Positions 8,676 to 16,515 of a stretch of DNA of 31,147 nt are shown piece by piece; the first letter of the stretch is position 1, and the number at the start of each line of letters is the position of its first letter. The stretch is taken from the NCBI GenBank assembly GCA_963540225.1, contig CAUTNH010000007.1, forward strand, positions 1 to 31,147, given 5' to 3'. The notes beneath the pieces were generated by a model that was given only the letters and a program-made list of their open reading frames with translations, made no database searches and had not been told where the DNA came from. The position numbers and the translations under genes were made by a program. Source of the stretch: CAUTNH01 sp963540225. Lineage in GTDB: Bacteria; Bacillota_I; Bacilli_A; Acholeplasmatales; Acholeplasmataceae.

Positions 8676-8956
8676 TGAAGAAGTTTGGCAGATATTATTT
8701 TATAATTACTCAAACTATCTCACTTATGATTATGCCAGAGTTAATAACTTGGTTTATATGTTATAAGACTAATGCAAATAACATTTTAATGTATTCTTTA
8801 ATTGCTACTACAACAATTATTGGAGTTATATCAGGGATTTTATTTTCCCTTAAAGCATTTGGAATTATTGGAAAAAGAAAAATAATAAATGAAGATACAA
8901 ATAAGAATTTAGATAATGAACAAAAAAATGATGGAAAAAATGAAGATAATAAATAA
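8675..8956 (+). CDS. Small membrane protein, probable AtpZ/AtpI-like ATP synthase accessory
   Basis: The 93-residue protein has two hydrophobic segments (about residues 9-28 and 36-60) and a charged Asn/Lys/Asp/Glu-rich tail. Its place directly ahead of the ATP synthase genes and its two-helix hairpin match the AtpZ/AtpI-type small proteins, which are linked to c-ring assembly or Mg2+ supply. The sequence itself is too divergent to prove membership. It shares one base with the upp stop, and its tail overlaps the next gene. Confidence 0.6.
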   Translation: MKKFGRYYFIITQTISLMIMPELITWFICYKTNANNILMYSLIATTTIIGVISGILFSLKAFGIIGKRKIINEDTNKNLDNEQKNDGKNEDNK

Positions 8957-9293
8957 TTTAAGGATAATAAAAATCTTTGTTTTGCTTACTATTGTAATTT
9001 TTTCATCTTCACTTTTTCTAGATTTTTTTGAGATTTTATATTTTTTAATTGGTTGTTCTTTAATGTTTTTTAATCTTTTAATATCTGATATGTTTTTAGG
9101 TAAAAATCTAGAAAACCATAAATTGTTATCACTTTATAGAAACATAAATAATATTATATTTTTTGTATCAATAGCCTTAATAAATTATAAAAGTAGTAAA
9201 CTTACAATTTATTTAATCTCGGCACTTCTTGGAGTGGTTTTTGTAAGATATTCCTATTTATATGTAAATAAAGCAGGTAGCATTTATGAATAA
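8916..9293 (+). CDS. atpI: Probable ATP synthase protein I (AtpI-like)
   Basis: The product is up to 125 residues with four predicted membrane segments and short loops, the size and topology of AtpI, a helper for c-ring assembly. It stands immediately before atpB, where AtpI is expected. Similarity is by topology and position more than by residues. The start is uncertain: in-frame ATGs lie at 8916, 8928, 8931 and 8940 and none has a strong ribosome site, so translation is probably coupled to the gene it overlaps. Its end overlaps atpB by eight bases. Confidence 0.6.
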   Translation: MNKKMMEKMKIINNLRIIKIFVLLTIVIFSSSLFLDFFEILYFLIGCSLMFFNLLISDMFLGKNLENHKLLSLYRNINNIIFFVSIALINYKSSKLTIYLISALLGVVFVRYSYLYVNKAGSIYE

Positions 9294-10068
9294 CACATTG
9301 GATTTTTTAAATAAATTTAAACAACCACTTCCTGGGTATTTTAAATCATCACTTATAATTATTGGTATTATAATATTATATTGTGTAATAGTATCTTTAA
9401 TGATGATAAGGGCAAATAAGAAAAAAGATACTAAAAATAAATTTTTGCTCTTAAATATTGTACTCGTTAAAAAGTTTAATAAATTTATAAAAGATAATAT
9501 TGGAAAACATTGGAAGGTAGTTGCTCCATCAGTTCTAACTATTGGAATATATATAGGACTTGGAAATATTTCAGGATTATTTGGATTAAAACCACCAACA
9601 TCTTATACATCAATTACAGTATCACTTGCAATATTTGCAATGGCTACTGTTCAAATTACAGGTATTGTAAGTAGAAAGTTTAGACATATCAAAACATTAT
9701 TTGAACCAATACCTTTTATGTTTCCGATAAACTTTATTGGGGAATTTACACCAATAATTTCAATGTCTCTAAGATTATTTGGAAATATTACAGCAGGTGT
9801 AATTATTCTTGGTCTTGTTTATGGATTTTTAGGATGGATGGGACCAATTATAACACCAGCACTACATCTTATATTTGATGTAGCATTTGGGTTTATTCAA
9901 ATGATGGTATTTACAACATTAACAGTAATATTTGCCTCAAATAAACTAGAAGTGGGAGATGTTGACCCAGAGGAATTAAATGAGCTACTTCTTAAAAAAG
10001 AAGAAAAAAGAAAAAAGAAAGAATTAAAAAAACAAAGTAAATTAGAAAAAAGAAAGGGGATAATATAA
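9286..10068 (+). CDS. atpB: ATP synthase F0 subunit a
   Basis: The 260-residue integral membrane stator subunit forms the ion half-channels beside the c ring. The signature SLRLFGNITAG is present, with the essential arginine at R163. A late amphipathic helix around ALHLIFDVAFGFIQMMVFTTL matches the family. The extreme C terminus is a highly charged Lys/Glu tail of about 35 residues, more than usual. It overlaps the preceding gene and shares one base with the atpE start. Confidence 0.95.
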   Translation: MNNTLDFLNKFKQPLPGYFKSSLIIIGIIILYCVIVSLMMIRANKKKDTKNKFLLLNIVLVKKFNKFIKDNIGKHWKVVAPSVLTIGIYIGLGNISGLFGLKPPTSYTSITVSLAIFAMATVQITGIVSRKFRHIKTLFEPIPFMFPINFIGEFTPIISMSLRLFGNITAGVIILGLVYGFLGWMGPIITPALHLIFDVAFGFIQMMVFTTLTVIFASNKLEVGDVDPEELNELLLKKEEKRKKKELKKQSKLEKRKGII

Positions 10069-10352
10069 TGGATATATTAAATTTATTTACTGGAGTTTTT
10101 TCTGCACTTGCAGAATATAATGATTTTTTTAGAAAGGGTATGGGACTTATTGCAGCTGCTATTGCAATCTTAGGTGGACTTGGAACAGCAGTAGGTCAAG
10201 GAATGGCTGCAAAAGGTGCTATGGAGGCAATCGGAAGACAACCTGAAGCAGTTGGAAAAATTAGAACATCTATGATAGTAGGTCAAGTCATGATTGAAAC
10301 ATCTGCTATTTATGCTTTAATTATTTCAATTTTAATTATCGCAAAAATATAA
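10068..10352 (+). CDS. atpE: ATP synthase F0 subunit c with Na+-type ligands
   Basis: The 94-residue rotor subunit has two membrane helices joined by the polar loop AIGRQPEA. The ion-carrying carboxylate is E77. Q44 lies 33 residues before it, and T78, S79 and Y82 follow. That is the same spacing and nearly the same residues as the Na+ site of the Ilyobacter tartaricus c ring (Q32, E65, S66, T67, Y70). By inference the enzyme couples to Na+. An N-terminal extension of about 20 residues precedes helix 1, longer than in most c subunits. The start overlaps the atpB stop by one base. Confidence 0.95.
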   Translation: MDILNLFTGVFSALAEYNDFFRKGMGLIAAAIAILGGLGTAVGQGMAAKGAMEAIGRQPEAVGKIRTSMIVGQVMIETSAIYALIISILIIAKI

Positions 10353-10353
10353 A

Positions 10354-10899
10354 ATGTTTAAAGAATTATCTGATTTAATTGAAAAAAGTGCAAATTCTGC
10401 CATTCAAGACTATCCAGTTATTGTATGGCAACTTTTAGCAACAGCAGTACTTCTTGTTGTAGTACTTCTTCTTTTTTGGCGACCAATAACAAAATATATT
10501 GAGGCAAAAGAAAAAGAAGAATTAAAAAATATTGAAGATGCAAAAAAGAAAAATAAAGAGGCAACTAAGATAAAAGAAAAAATGGATGTTGAGTATAAAA
10601 TGCTTCAAGAAGAAATGTCTCAGATAAAAAAGAAGTTATTGCAAGAGGCTGAAAATGAAAAAGAAAGAATTATAAATGATGCAAAATTAGAATCAGAAAG
10701 AAAAAAGCAAGAATTAAAAATTGAGCTTGCAAATGAGATAATAAATCAAGAAGAAAAAATAAAAGAAACTATTAAAGAAGTATCAATGCTTGCAGCATCA
10801 AAAATGCTTGACAAAAAACTGCAATCGCAAGAAGATGAAAAACTAATTGAAAAAATAATTGATGAAATTGGTGAGATAAAAGATGGCAGCAGTAAATAA
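10354..10899 (+). CDS. atpF: ATP synthase F0 subunit b
   Basis: The 181-residue peripheral stalk subunit has one N-terminal membrane helix (about residues 24-42, rich in Leu and Val) and then a long charged coiled coil to the end. It tethers the F1 head, through delta, to subunit a. The start is two bases after atpE. No strong Shine-Dalgarno site is visible, so it probably depends on coupling. It overlaps atpH by 17 bases. Confidence 0.93.
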   Translation: MFKELSDLIEKSANSAIQDYPVIVWQLLATAVLLVVVLLLFWRPITKYIEAKEKEELKNIEDAKKKNKEATKIKEKMDVEYKMLQEEMSQIKKKLLQEAENEKERIINDAKLESERKKQELKIELANEIINQEEKIKETIKEVSMLAASKMLDKKLQSQEDEKLIEKIIDEIGEIKDGSSK

Positions 10900-11395
10900 C
10901 TTTGCAAAAGCACTTTTTTCCTTAGCAAGCGAAAAAAAAGAAATCAGCAAGATATTTGATGATTTAGATATCTTTTGTAAAGCATTAGAAAATAATATCA
11001 CTTGGGCATACTATTCATTAGTTTTAGATGAAAAGAGCATAAATAAAAAAATAGACGAGATTCCATTTAATACCACTACATTTAAAAGTTTTTTAAAGCT
11101 TTTAATTAAAGATAGGCAAATATATAAAATAAAAGAAATAAGAAATGCTTATTTTAATCTTGCTGATGAATATTTGAAAAGAGCATATATAAATGTTACT
11201 ACGGCTATTAGTTTAAATAATGTAAGGAAAAAAGAACTTGAAAGAAATTTAAAAAGTATTTTCCCAAATAAAGAACTAATTATTAATTATTCAATAGATA
11301 AGAGTTTAATAAGTGGAATTAAAATAAACCATCTTGGAATACAAATTGATCAAACAATAAATAATAGATTAAAAGAATTATTCTTTAGCATATAG
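10883..11395 (+). CDS. atpH: ATP synthase F1 subunit delta
   Basis: The 170-residue protein, in the delta position between atpF and atpA, begins MAAVNNFAKALFSLASE, the usual start of delta/OSCP proteins. It ends with the family segment DKSLISGIKINHLGIQIDQTI. It connects the b stalk to the top of the alpha-beta hexamer. Sequence conservation is low overall, as is normal for delta. Its start lies inside atpF, which suggests coupled translation. Confidence 0.9.
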   Translation: MAAVNNFAKALFSLASEKKEISKIFDDLDIFCKALENNITWAYYSLVLDEKSINKKIDEIPFNTTTFKSFLKLLIKDRQIYKIKEIRNAYFNLADEYLKRAYINVTTAISLNNVRKKELERNLKSIFPNKELIINYSIDKSLISGIKINHLGIQIDQTINNRLKELFFSI

Positions 11396-11403
11396 GTGAT
11401 AAT

Positions 11404-12918
11404 ATGGCAGATAAACTTAATATAGATAAACTATCTGAAATAATAAAAAAACAAATAATATCATACAAAGAAGATATAAAACTTGATAATATAGGTCAAG
11501 TTATTTCCATTGGTGATGGTATTGCCCTTGCATATGGTCTTGAAAAGGCTATGTTAGGAGAGCTTGTTATATTTAAATCAAAGGCTACAGGTCTTGTAAT
11601 AGATCTTGATGAAAATATTGTAGGTATTATAATACTAGACGGTATTGATACAATTAAACAAGGAGATAGCGTAAAAGCAACTGGAAATGTTTTTTCAGTT
11701 CCTGTTGGTGATGATTTTTTAGGAAGAGTTGTTGATCCATTATTAAAACCAATTGATGGAGGAGCAATTATTAAAACAAGTAAATCATATCCAATTGAAA
11801 GAAGAGCATATGGTGTCGTTGAAAGAGGTAAAGTCAATACTCCACTTCAAACAGGCATTATGATGATAGATGCACTTATTCCAATTGGTAAAGGACAAAG
11901 AGAGTTAATAATTGGAGATAGAAAAACAGGTAAGACGACTATTGCAATAGATACAATAATAAATCAAAAAGATAAAAATGTAAAATGTATTTATTGTGCT
12001 ATTGGTCAAAAAGAATCATCTATAGCAACAATTAGAAATCTTTTATTTGAAAAAGGGGCACTTAGTTATACTACCATTATTTCTGCAAGTGCATCTAAGC
12101 CAAGTACAATGTTATATCTTGCACCTTATTCAGCAGTTGCCTTGGCTGAGTATTTTATGGAAAAAGGTGAAGATGTCCTAGTTGTATATGATGATTTATC
12201 AAAACATGCTAGCGCTTATCGTGAACTTTCACTACTTCTTAAAAGACCTCCTGGGCGTGAGGCTTATCCGGGGGATGTTTTTTATCTTCATTCAAGACTT
12301 CTTGAAAGATCTGCTAAATTAAGTAAAGAACTTGGAGGAGGTAGTATTACTGCTCTTCCTATAATTGAAACCCAGGCAGGAGATATCTCTTCTTATATTC
12401 CAACAAATGTAATCTCAATAACAGATGGCCAAATATTTTTAGAAAATGAACTATTTTACTCAGGTATAAGACCTGCCATTAATTCTGGTTTAAGTGTTTC
12501 AAGAGTAGGTGGATCTGCTCAAATAAAAGCAATTAAAAAAGTGTCAGGAACATTAAGAATAAGTCTTGCAAGCTTTCGTGAGCTTGAATCATTTGCTCAA
12601 TTTGGAAGTGATCTAGATCAAAAATCTCAAGAAAGGCTAGATCGTGGAAGAAGAACAGTTGAGATATTAAAGCAAGATGTTCACGTTTTAAAAAATGTTG
12701 ATTATCAGGCAGTAATATTATATGCTTTAAATAAAGGAATACTTGATAAGATAAGTTTATCTAAAATTTTAGATTATGCAAATTTTATTGAAGAAGAATT
12801 AAAAATATCAGAAAATGGAATTTTAATAAGCAAGAATATAAAAGAAAAAGGAGAACTACCAAGTGAAGAAATTTTAAATAATTTCTTTTCAGAAATTGAT
12901 AAGATTTTTATTAAGTAA
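11404..12918 (+). CDS. atpA: ATP synthase F1 subunit alpha
   Basis: The 504-residue regulatory nucleotide-binding subunit has its P-loop as GDRKTGKT at residues 171-178 (usually GDRQTGKT). The signature PAINSGLSVSRVGGSAQ marks it as alpha, and the arginine in ISLASFRELESFAQFGSDL lies in the expected region. It alternates with beta in the F1 hexamer. Length is normal. Its stop overlaps the atpG start by one base. Confidence 0.97.
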   Translation: MADKLNIDKLSEIIKKQIISYKEDIKLDNIGQVISIGDGIALAYGLEKAMLGELVIFKSKATGLVIDLDENIVGIIILDGIDTIKQGDSVKATGNVFSVPVGDDFLGRVVDPLLKPIDGGAIIKTSKSYPIERRAYGVVERGKVNTPLQTGIMMIDALIPIGKGQRELIIGDRKTGKTTIAIDTIINQKDKNVKCIYCAIGQKESSIATIRNLLFEKGALSYTTIISASASKPSTMLYLAPYSAVALAEYFMEKGEDVLVVYDDLSKHASAYRELSLLLKRPPGREAYPGDVFYLHSRLLERSAKLSKELGGGSITALPIIETQAGDISSYIPTNVISITDGQIFLENELFYSGIRPAINSGLSVSRVGGSAQIKAIKKVSGTLRISLASFRELESFAQFGSDLDQKSQERLDRGRRTVEILKQDVHVLKNVDYQAVILYALNKGILDKISLSKILDYANFIEEELKISENGILISKNIKEKGELPSEEILNNFFSEIDKIFIK

Positions 12919-13760
12919 TGGCAAATTTAAAAAAGTTAAAAAATCAAATAAAGGCAGTAGATAAAACAGCGCAAATAACCAAAGCAATGTATTCAATATC
13001 TGCTAGCAAAATAAAAAAATCTGAGGATAATTTAGAAACCTTTAAAATATTTAAAGAAGAATTTGAAAAGATTTTTTTAACTATTGGCAAACATATTCAT
13101 GATTATGATAAAGTTAAAGAAGAAAATAATATTAGTATTTATATTTTAATTTCAAGTGATCGTGGACTTGCAGGAAATTTTCATACTCAACTTTTTAAGT
13201 TTTTTGAAAAAAAAATTGAAGATATAAATAATTCATATATTTATGCAATTGGAAGGAAGGCTTTTATTTTTTCAAAAGATAAAGGTTATAATTTATTAAA
13301 TGATCATATATTATTTAATCACGATGATACCTCAACAATAGATTTTGAAAATTTAGCAATTGTTTTTAAAAGTATATATGAAGAAAAGGAAATAAAAAAA
13401 GTTTCTATTATATATCAAAAAGAAGAAAAAGCATTTTCATCTCATCCAGTTGAAGAGGTAATCTTACCATTTGAAATAGATGAGAAAAATAGTATGCATG
13501 CAAGTGAGTATATATTTGAAAATAAATATGATGAAATATTTTTTAAACTTATTTATACATATTTAGAAACAAAAATTTATAATGCATTATTAAACAGTAA
13601 AAAATGTGAGCATAGTGCAAGACTAATAGCAATGAAAAATGCATCAGATAATGCTTTTAAAGTAATTGAAAAATTATCACTTAAATATAATCATGAAAGA
13701 CAACAATCAATTACATCTGAGTTAATAGATGTAGTTAATGGCTCAAAGGTGGGTAGTTAA
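12918..13760 (+). CDS. atpG: ATP synthase F1 subunit gamma
   Basis: The 280-residue central shaft subunit has the N-terminal helix (MANLKKLKNQIKAVDKTAQITKAM) and the C-terminal helix (SARLIAMKNASDNAFKVI) that form the coiled coil inside the hexamer; both are well conserved. The middle Rossmann-like part is divergent but contains SSDRGLAGNFHTQLF. It transmits rotation from the c ring. Its stop lies just before atpD, and its last codons carry the atpD ribosome site. Confidence 0.95.
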   Translation: MANLKKLKNQIKAVDKTAQITKAMYSISASKIKKSEDNLETFKIFKEEFEKIFLTIGKHIHDYDKVKEENNISIYILISSDRGLAGNFHTQLFKFFEKKIEDINNSYIYAIGRKAFIFSKDKGYNLLNDHILFNHDDTSTIDFENLAIVFKSIYEEKEIKKVSIIYQKEEKAFSSHPVEEVILPFEIDEKNSMHASEYIFENKYDEIFFKLIYTYLETKIYNALLNSKKCEHSARLIAMKNASDNAFKVIEKLSLKYNHERQQSITSELIDVVNGSKVGS

Positions 13761-13761
13761 A

Positions 13762-15156
13762 ATGGATGGAATAATTAAACAAATTAAAGGTCCAGTAGTA
13801 GATGTTTATTTTGAAAAAGATCTACCAAGTATAAATGAGGCTTTGAAAGTGACTTTTAATAAAAATGAAATAACATTAGAGGTTGCGCTTCATTTAGGGG
13901 ATAATATAGTAAGGTGTATTGCACTTGAATCAACCGATGGTCTTTCAAGAAATTTAAAAGTAAGAAGAACAAATTCGCCACTTCAAATACCTGTTGGACG
14001 TGGTGTTTTAGGTAGGGTATTAAATGTTTTAGGTGAACCAATTGATAATGGAACATCGCTAAAAGGTGCACCACTTCGTCCAATTCATAAACCCGCACCT
14101 GATTTTGTTAATTTACAAAGTGAGGTAGAAATACTTGAGACAGGAATAAAAGTAATAGACTTGCTTGCACCATATATTAAAGGTGGTAAAATAGGTCTTT
14201 TTGGCGGTGCTGGTGTTGGTAAAACTGTTTTAATCCAAGAGCTAATTAATAATATTGCCAAAAGCCGTGGAGGTATTTCTGTTTTCGCTGGTGTCGGTGA
14301 AAGAACAAGAGAAGGATCAGATTTATATAATGAAATGAAGGAATCAGGGGTTTTAAAAAATACATCTCTTGTATTTGGACAAATGAATGAATCTCCTGGT
14401 GCAAGAATGAGAGTTGCACTAACAGCACTTACAATATCAGAATATTTTCGTGATGAGCTAAAGCAGGATGCACTTTTATTTATTGATAATATATTTAGAT
14501 TTGTTCAAGCAGGTTCTGAGGTATCAGCACTTCTTGGTAGAATGCCAAGTGCTGTTGGATATCAACCGACTCTTGCAACCGAAATGGGGAGATTACAAGA
14601 AAGAATTGTATCTACAAAATCAGGTTCTATTACATCAATTCAGGCTGTATATGTTCCAGCAGATGATTACACAGATCCCGCTCCTGCAACAGTTTTTTCC
14701 CATCTTGATGCGACAACTAATCTAAGCCGTGAACTAACCGAAAATGGAATTTATCCAGCTGTTGATCCGCTTGCATCAACATCTACTGCACTAGATCCTA
14801 ATATTGTAGGAAAACATCACTATGAGGTCGCAAGAAATGTTCAAAAGATAATTCAAAGATATCACGAGCTACTTGATATAATTGCAATACTAGGCATTGA
14901 TGAGTTATCTGATGAAGATAAACTTGTAGTTCACAGAGCTAGAAGAGTTCAATTTTTCTTATCACAAAATATGTTTGTAGCCGAACAATTCACAAATCAA
15001 CCAGGATCATATGTTAAAGTAAAAGATACAATCAAAGGAATGGAAATGATTTTAAAAGGTGAATGCGATATGTGGCCAGAAGAGGCTTTTCATATGGTTG
15101 GAACAATTGAAGATGCTAAGAAAAAGGCTATGGAAATTGATGGTAGTATAAAATAA
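13762..15156 (+). CDS. atpD: ATP synthase F1 subunit beta
   Basis: The 464-residue catalytic subunit has its P-loop GGAGVGKT at residues 148-155, followed by GERTREG and the ADDYTDPAPAT region. The regulatory DELSEED loop reads DELSDED here, so its acidity is kept. It hydrolyses or makes ATP at the alpha-beta interface. The frame stays open upstream to 13738, but ATG 13762 has AAAGGTGG at the right distance and gives the standard beta N terminus MDGIIKQIKGPVVDVYF. It shares one base with the atpC start. Confidence 0.97.
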   Translation: MDGIIKQIKGPVVDVYFEKDLPSINEALKVTFNKNEITLEVALHLGDNIVRCIALESTDGLSRNLKVRRTNSPLQIPVGRGVLGRVLNVLGEPIDNGTSLKGAPLRPIHKPAPDFVNLQSEVEILETGIKVIDLLAPYIKGGKIGLFGGAGVGKTVLIQELINNIAKSRGGISVFAGVGERTREGSDLYNEMKESGVLKNTSLVFGQMNESPGARMRVALTALTISEYFRDELKQDALLFIDNIFRFVQAGSEVSALLGRMPSAVGYQPTLATEMGRLQERIVSTKSGSITSIQAVYVPADDYTDPAPATVFSHLDATTNLSRELTENGIYPAVDPLASTSTALDPNIVGKHHYEVARNVQKIIQRYHELLDIIAILGIDELSDEDKLVVHRARRVQFFLSQNMFVAEQFTNQPGSYVKVKDTIKGMEMILKGECDMWPEEAFHMVGTIEDAKKKAMEIDGSIK

Positions 15157-15551
15157 TGAAAATAAAAGTTATTTTGCACAATAAAACACTACTTGAAAAA
15201 GATTGCGTTTATCTTCTGTTTAAAAACGAAGATGGTGAAGTCGGAATTTTAAAAGATCACGTCCCAATTATTTTGCTTGGTAAAAATGGATTTTTAAAAA
15301 TAAAATACGAAAGTAAAATTGAAGAATATGTATCATATAAAAATGGTATTTTTAAATTTTATAAAAATGAGGCTATTTTGCTTGCAAGCATTGCTACAAA
15401 AGCAAATAGTATAATAAAATCCGATAATCTTCTTAACGAAATGCTACTTGAAAAGAAAAAAAATAATCAAAAAGAACAGATCGATTTTTCGAAACTTGAA
15501 AAAGAGCTTTTAGAAAATATAAAAAAAGGTAAAGCTGGATCTGTAAAATAA
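15156..15551 (+). CDS. atpC: ATP synthase F1 subunit epsilon
   Basis: The 131-residue rotor subunit has an N-terminal beta barrel, with GEVGILKDHVPIILLGKNG as the best family match. A C-terminal part rich in Lys and Glu corresponds to the two-helix domain that can inhibit the enzyme. It is the last gene of the operon; a two-way terminator begins 47 bases after its stop. Sequence divergence is typical of epsilon in AT-rich genomes. Confidence 0.93.
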   Translation: MKIKVILHNKTLLEKDCVYLLFKNEDGEVGILKDHVPIILLGKNGFLKIKYESKIEEYVSYKNGIFKFYKNEAILLASIATKANSIIKSDNLLNEMLLEKKKNNQKEQIDFSKLEKELLENIKKGKAGSVK

Positions 15552-15597
15552 AGAAGCAGGCTAAAATTAGTTAAACCATAAACTTTGAACTAATCTC

Positions 15598-15634
15598 AAA
15601 AATAAAAACCTACACTTTGTAGGTTTTTATTTTT
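15598..15634. terminator. Two-way intrinsic terminator between atpC and recR
   Basis: A perfect 16-bp inverted repeat has its arms at 15598-15613 and 15619-15634 and the loop ACTTT. The GC core is CCTAC/GTAGG, flanked by A-rich and T-rich arms that supply the U tract in both directions. It closes the atp operon on the + strand and the recR operon on the - strand. The recR stop codon (15627-15629) lies inside the right arm. Confidence 0.92.
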
Positions 15635-16220
15635 GAATTATAATTCTATTTTCTAATGCTCTTTTTAATGTTTCATTGCTAATATATTTAAGTTCACTTC
15701 CAAAAGGTAGACCATTTGCTAGTTTAGTAATTTTAATATCTTTTCTAAATTCATTAATTCTATTTATCAAATATTTAGATGTAAGTTCACCTTGCAGTGT
15801 TGAATTGAGTGCAATTATCACTTCATTTATATTATCAAGTCTTTTAAGAATACTTTCAAAATTAATACTTTCTTCATCATAGCCGTTTGAATAATCTATA
15901 AGATTCCCAAGAATATGAAATAAATTTTTAAACTCATTTGTTTTCATTATCTGAAAAGCGTCAATTGAGTTTTCAACAATTATTAAAGTATCGGATACTA
16001 TATTTTTACAATTACTGCAAATATCATCGCAAGACATAATATTACAAGTCTTACATTTTTTAATATTTTTTAAATTTAAAATAGTATTTGAAAAATCATT
16101 TAATTCATTTTCATTAAAATTATTTAAGATATACAATGCAAGTCTTTCAGCAGTTTTTTCACCAATTCCTGGCAACTTTTTTAGATGATTTATTAAATCA
16201 CTAAAAATTTTAGGATACAT
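15627..16220 (-). CDS. recR: Recombination mediator RecR
   Basis: The 197-residue protein has a helix-hairpin-helix near the start (KKLPGIGEKTAERLALY). A four-cysteine zinc finger follows (C56, C59, C68, C71), then a TOPRIM domain beginning around DTLIIVENSIDAFQI. The usual C-terminal GLPFGSELKYISNETL is present. RecR works with RecO to load RecA at gaps. Its start shares one base with the ybaB stop. The order dnaX-ybaB-recR is the widely conserved one. Confidence 0.95.
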   Translation of the reverse strand: MYPKIFSDLINHLKKLPGIGEKTAERLALYILNNFNENELNDFSNTILNLKNIKKCKTCNIMSCDDICSNCKNIVSDTLIIVENSIDAFQIMKTNEFKNLFHILGNLIDYSNGYDEESINFESILKRLDNINEVIIALNSTLQGELTSKYLINRINEFRKDIKITKLANGLPFGSELKYISNETLKRALENRIIIQK

Positions 16221-16513
16221 TAAAACCCAAAACCACCCATTAAACTAGTATATGGGGCCATAGCTTTTTCAAATTCTTTTTCTATTTTTTTAAGGCATGA
16301 ATTAAATGCTACTTGTAAAAGCTCCTCTAATATGTCTTTATCTTCTGTAAGTGATTGATTAATAATCTCAACTCTTGTAACCTCACGGGTTCCAAGCATC
16401 GAAACCTTTACTCCTTGATATTCTTCAGAAAACTCTGCTTTATTTATGCTTTCTTGAGTCTCCTCCATTTCACGTTGCATTTTTCTAAGTTTATTTATCA
16501 TTGCTTGATTCAT
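16220..16513 (-). CDS. ybaB: YbaB/EbfC nucleoid-associated protein
   Basis: The 97-residue protein has the YbaB length and pattern: a long N-terminal helix (MINKLRKMQREMEETQESI), a central beta segment carrying VKVSMLGTREVTRVEI, and a C-terminal helix ending in a Gly- and Phe-rich tail. Family members are dimeric DNA-binding proteins of loosely defined function, nearly always encoded between dnaX and recR as here. The ribosome site AAGGAG sits inside the last codons of dnaX. Confidence 0.93.
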   Translation of the reverse strand: MNQAMINKLRKMQREMEETQESINKAEFSEEYQGVKVSMLGTREVTRVEIINQSLTEDKDILEELLQVAFNSCLKKIEKEFEKAMAPYTSLMGGFGF

Positions 16514-16515
16514 AT

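Noticed and set aside
13856..14725. Several open frames inside atpD on both strands
   Set aside because: atpD is fully intact and conserved; these frames are shadows without ribosome sites or recognisable protein features.
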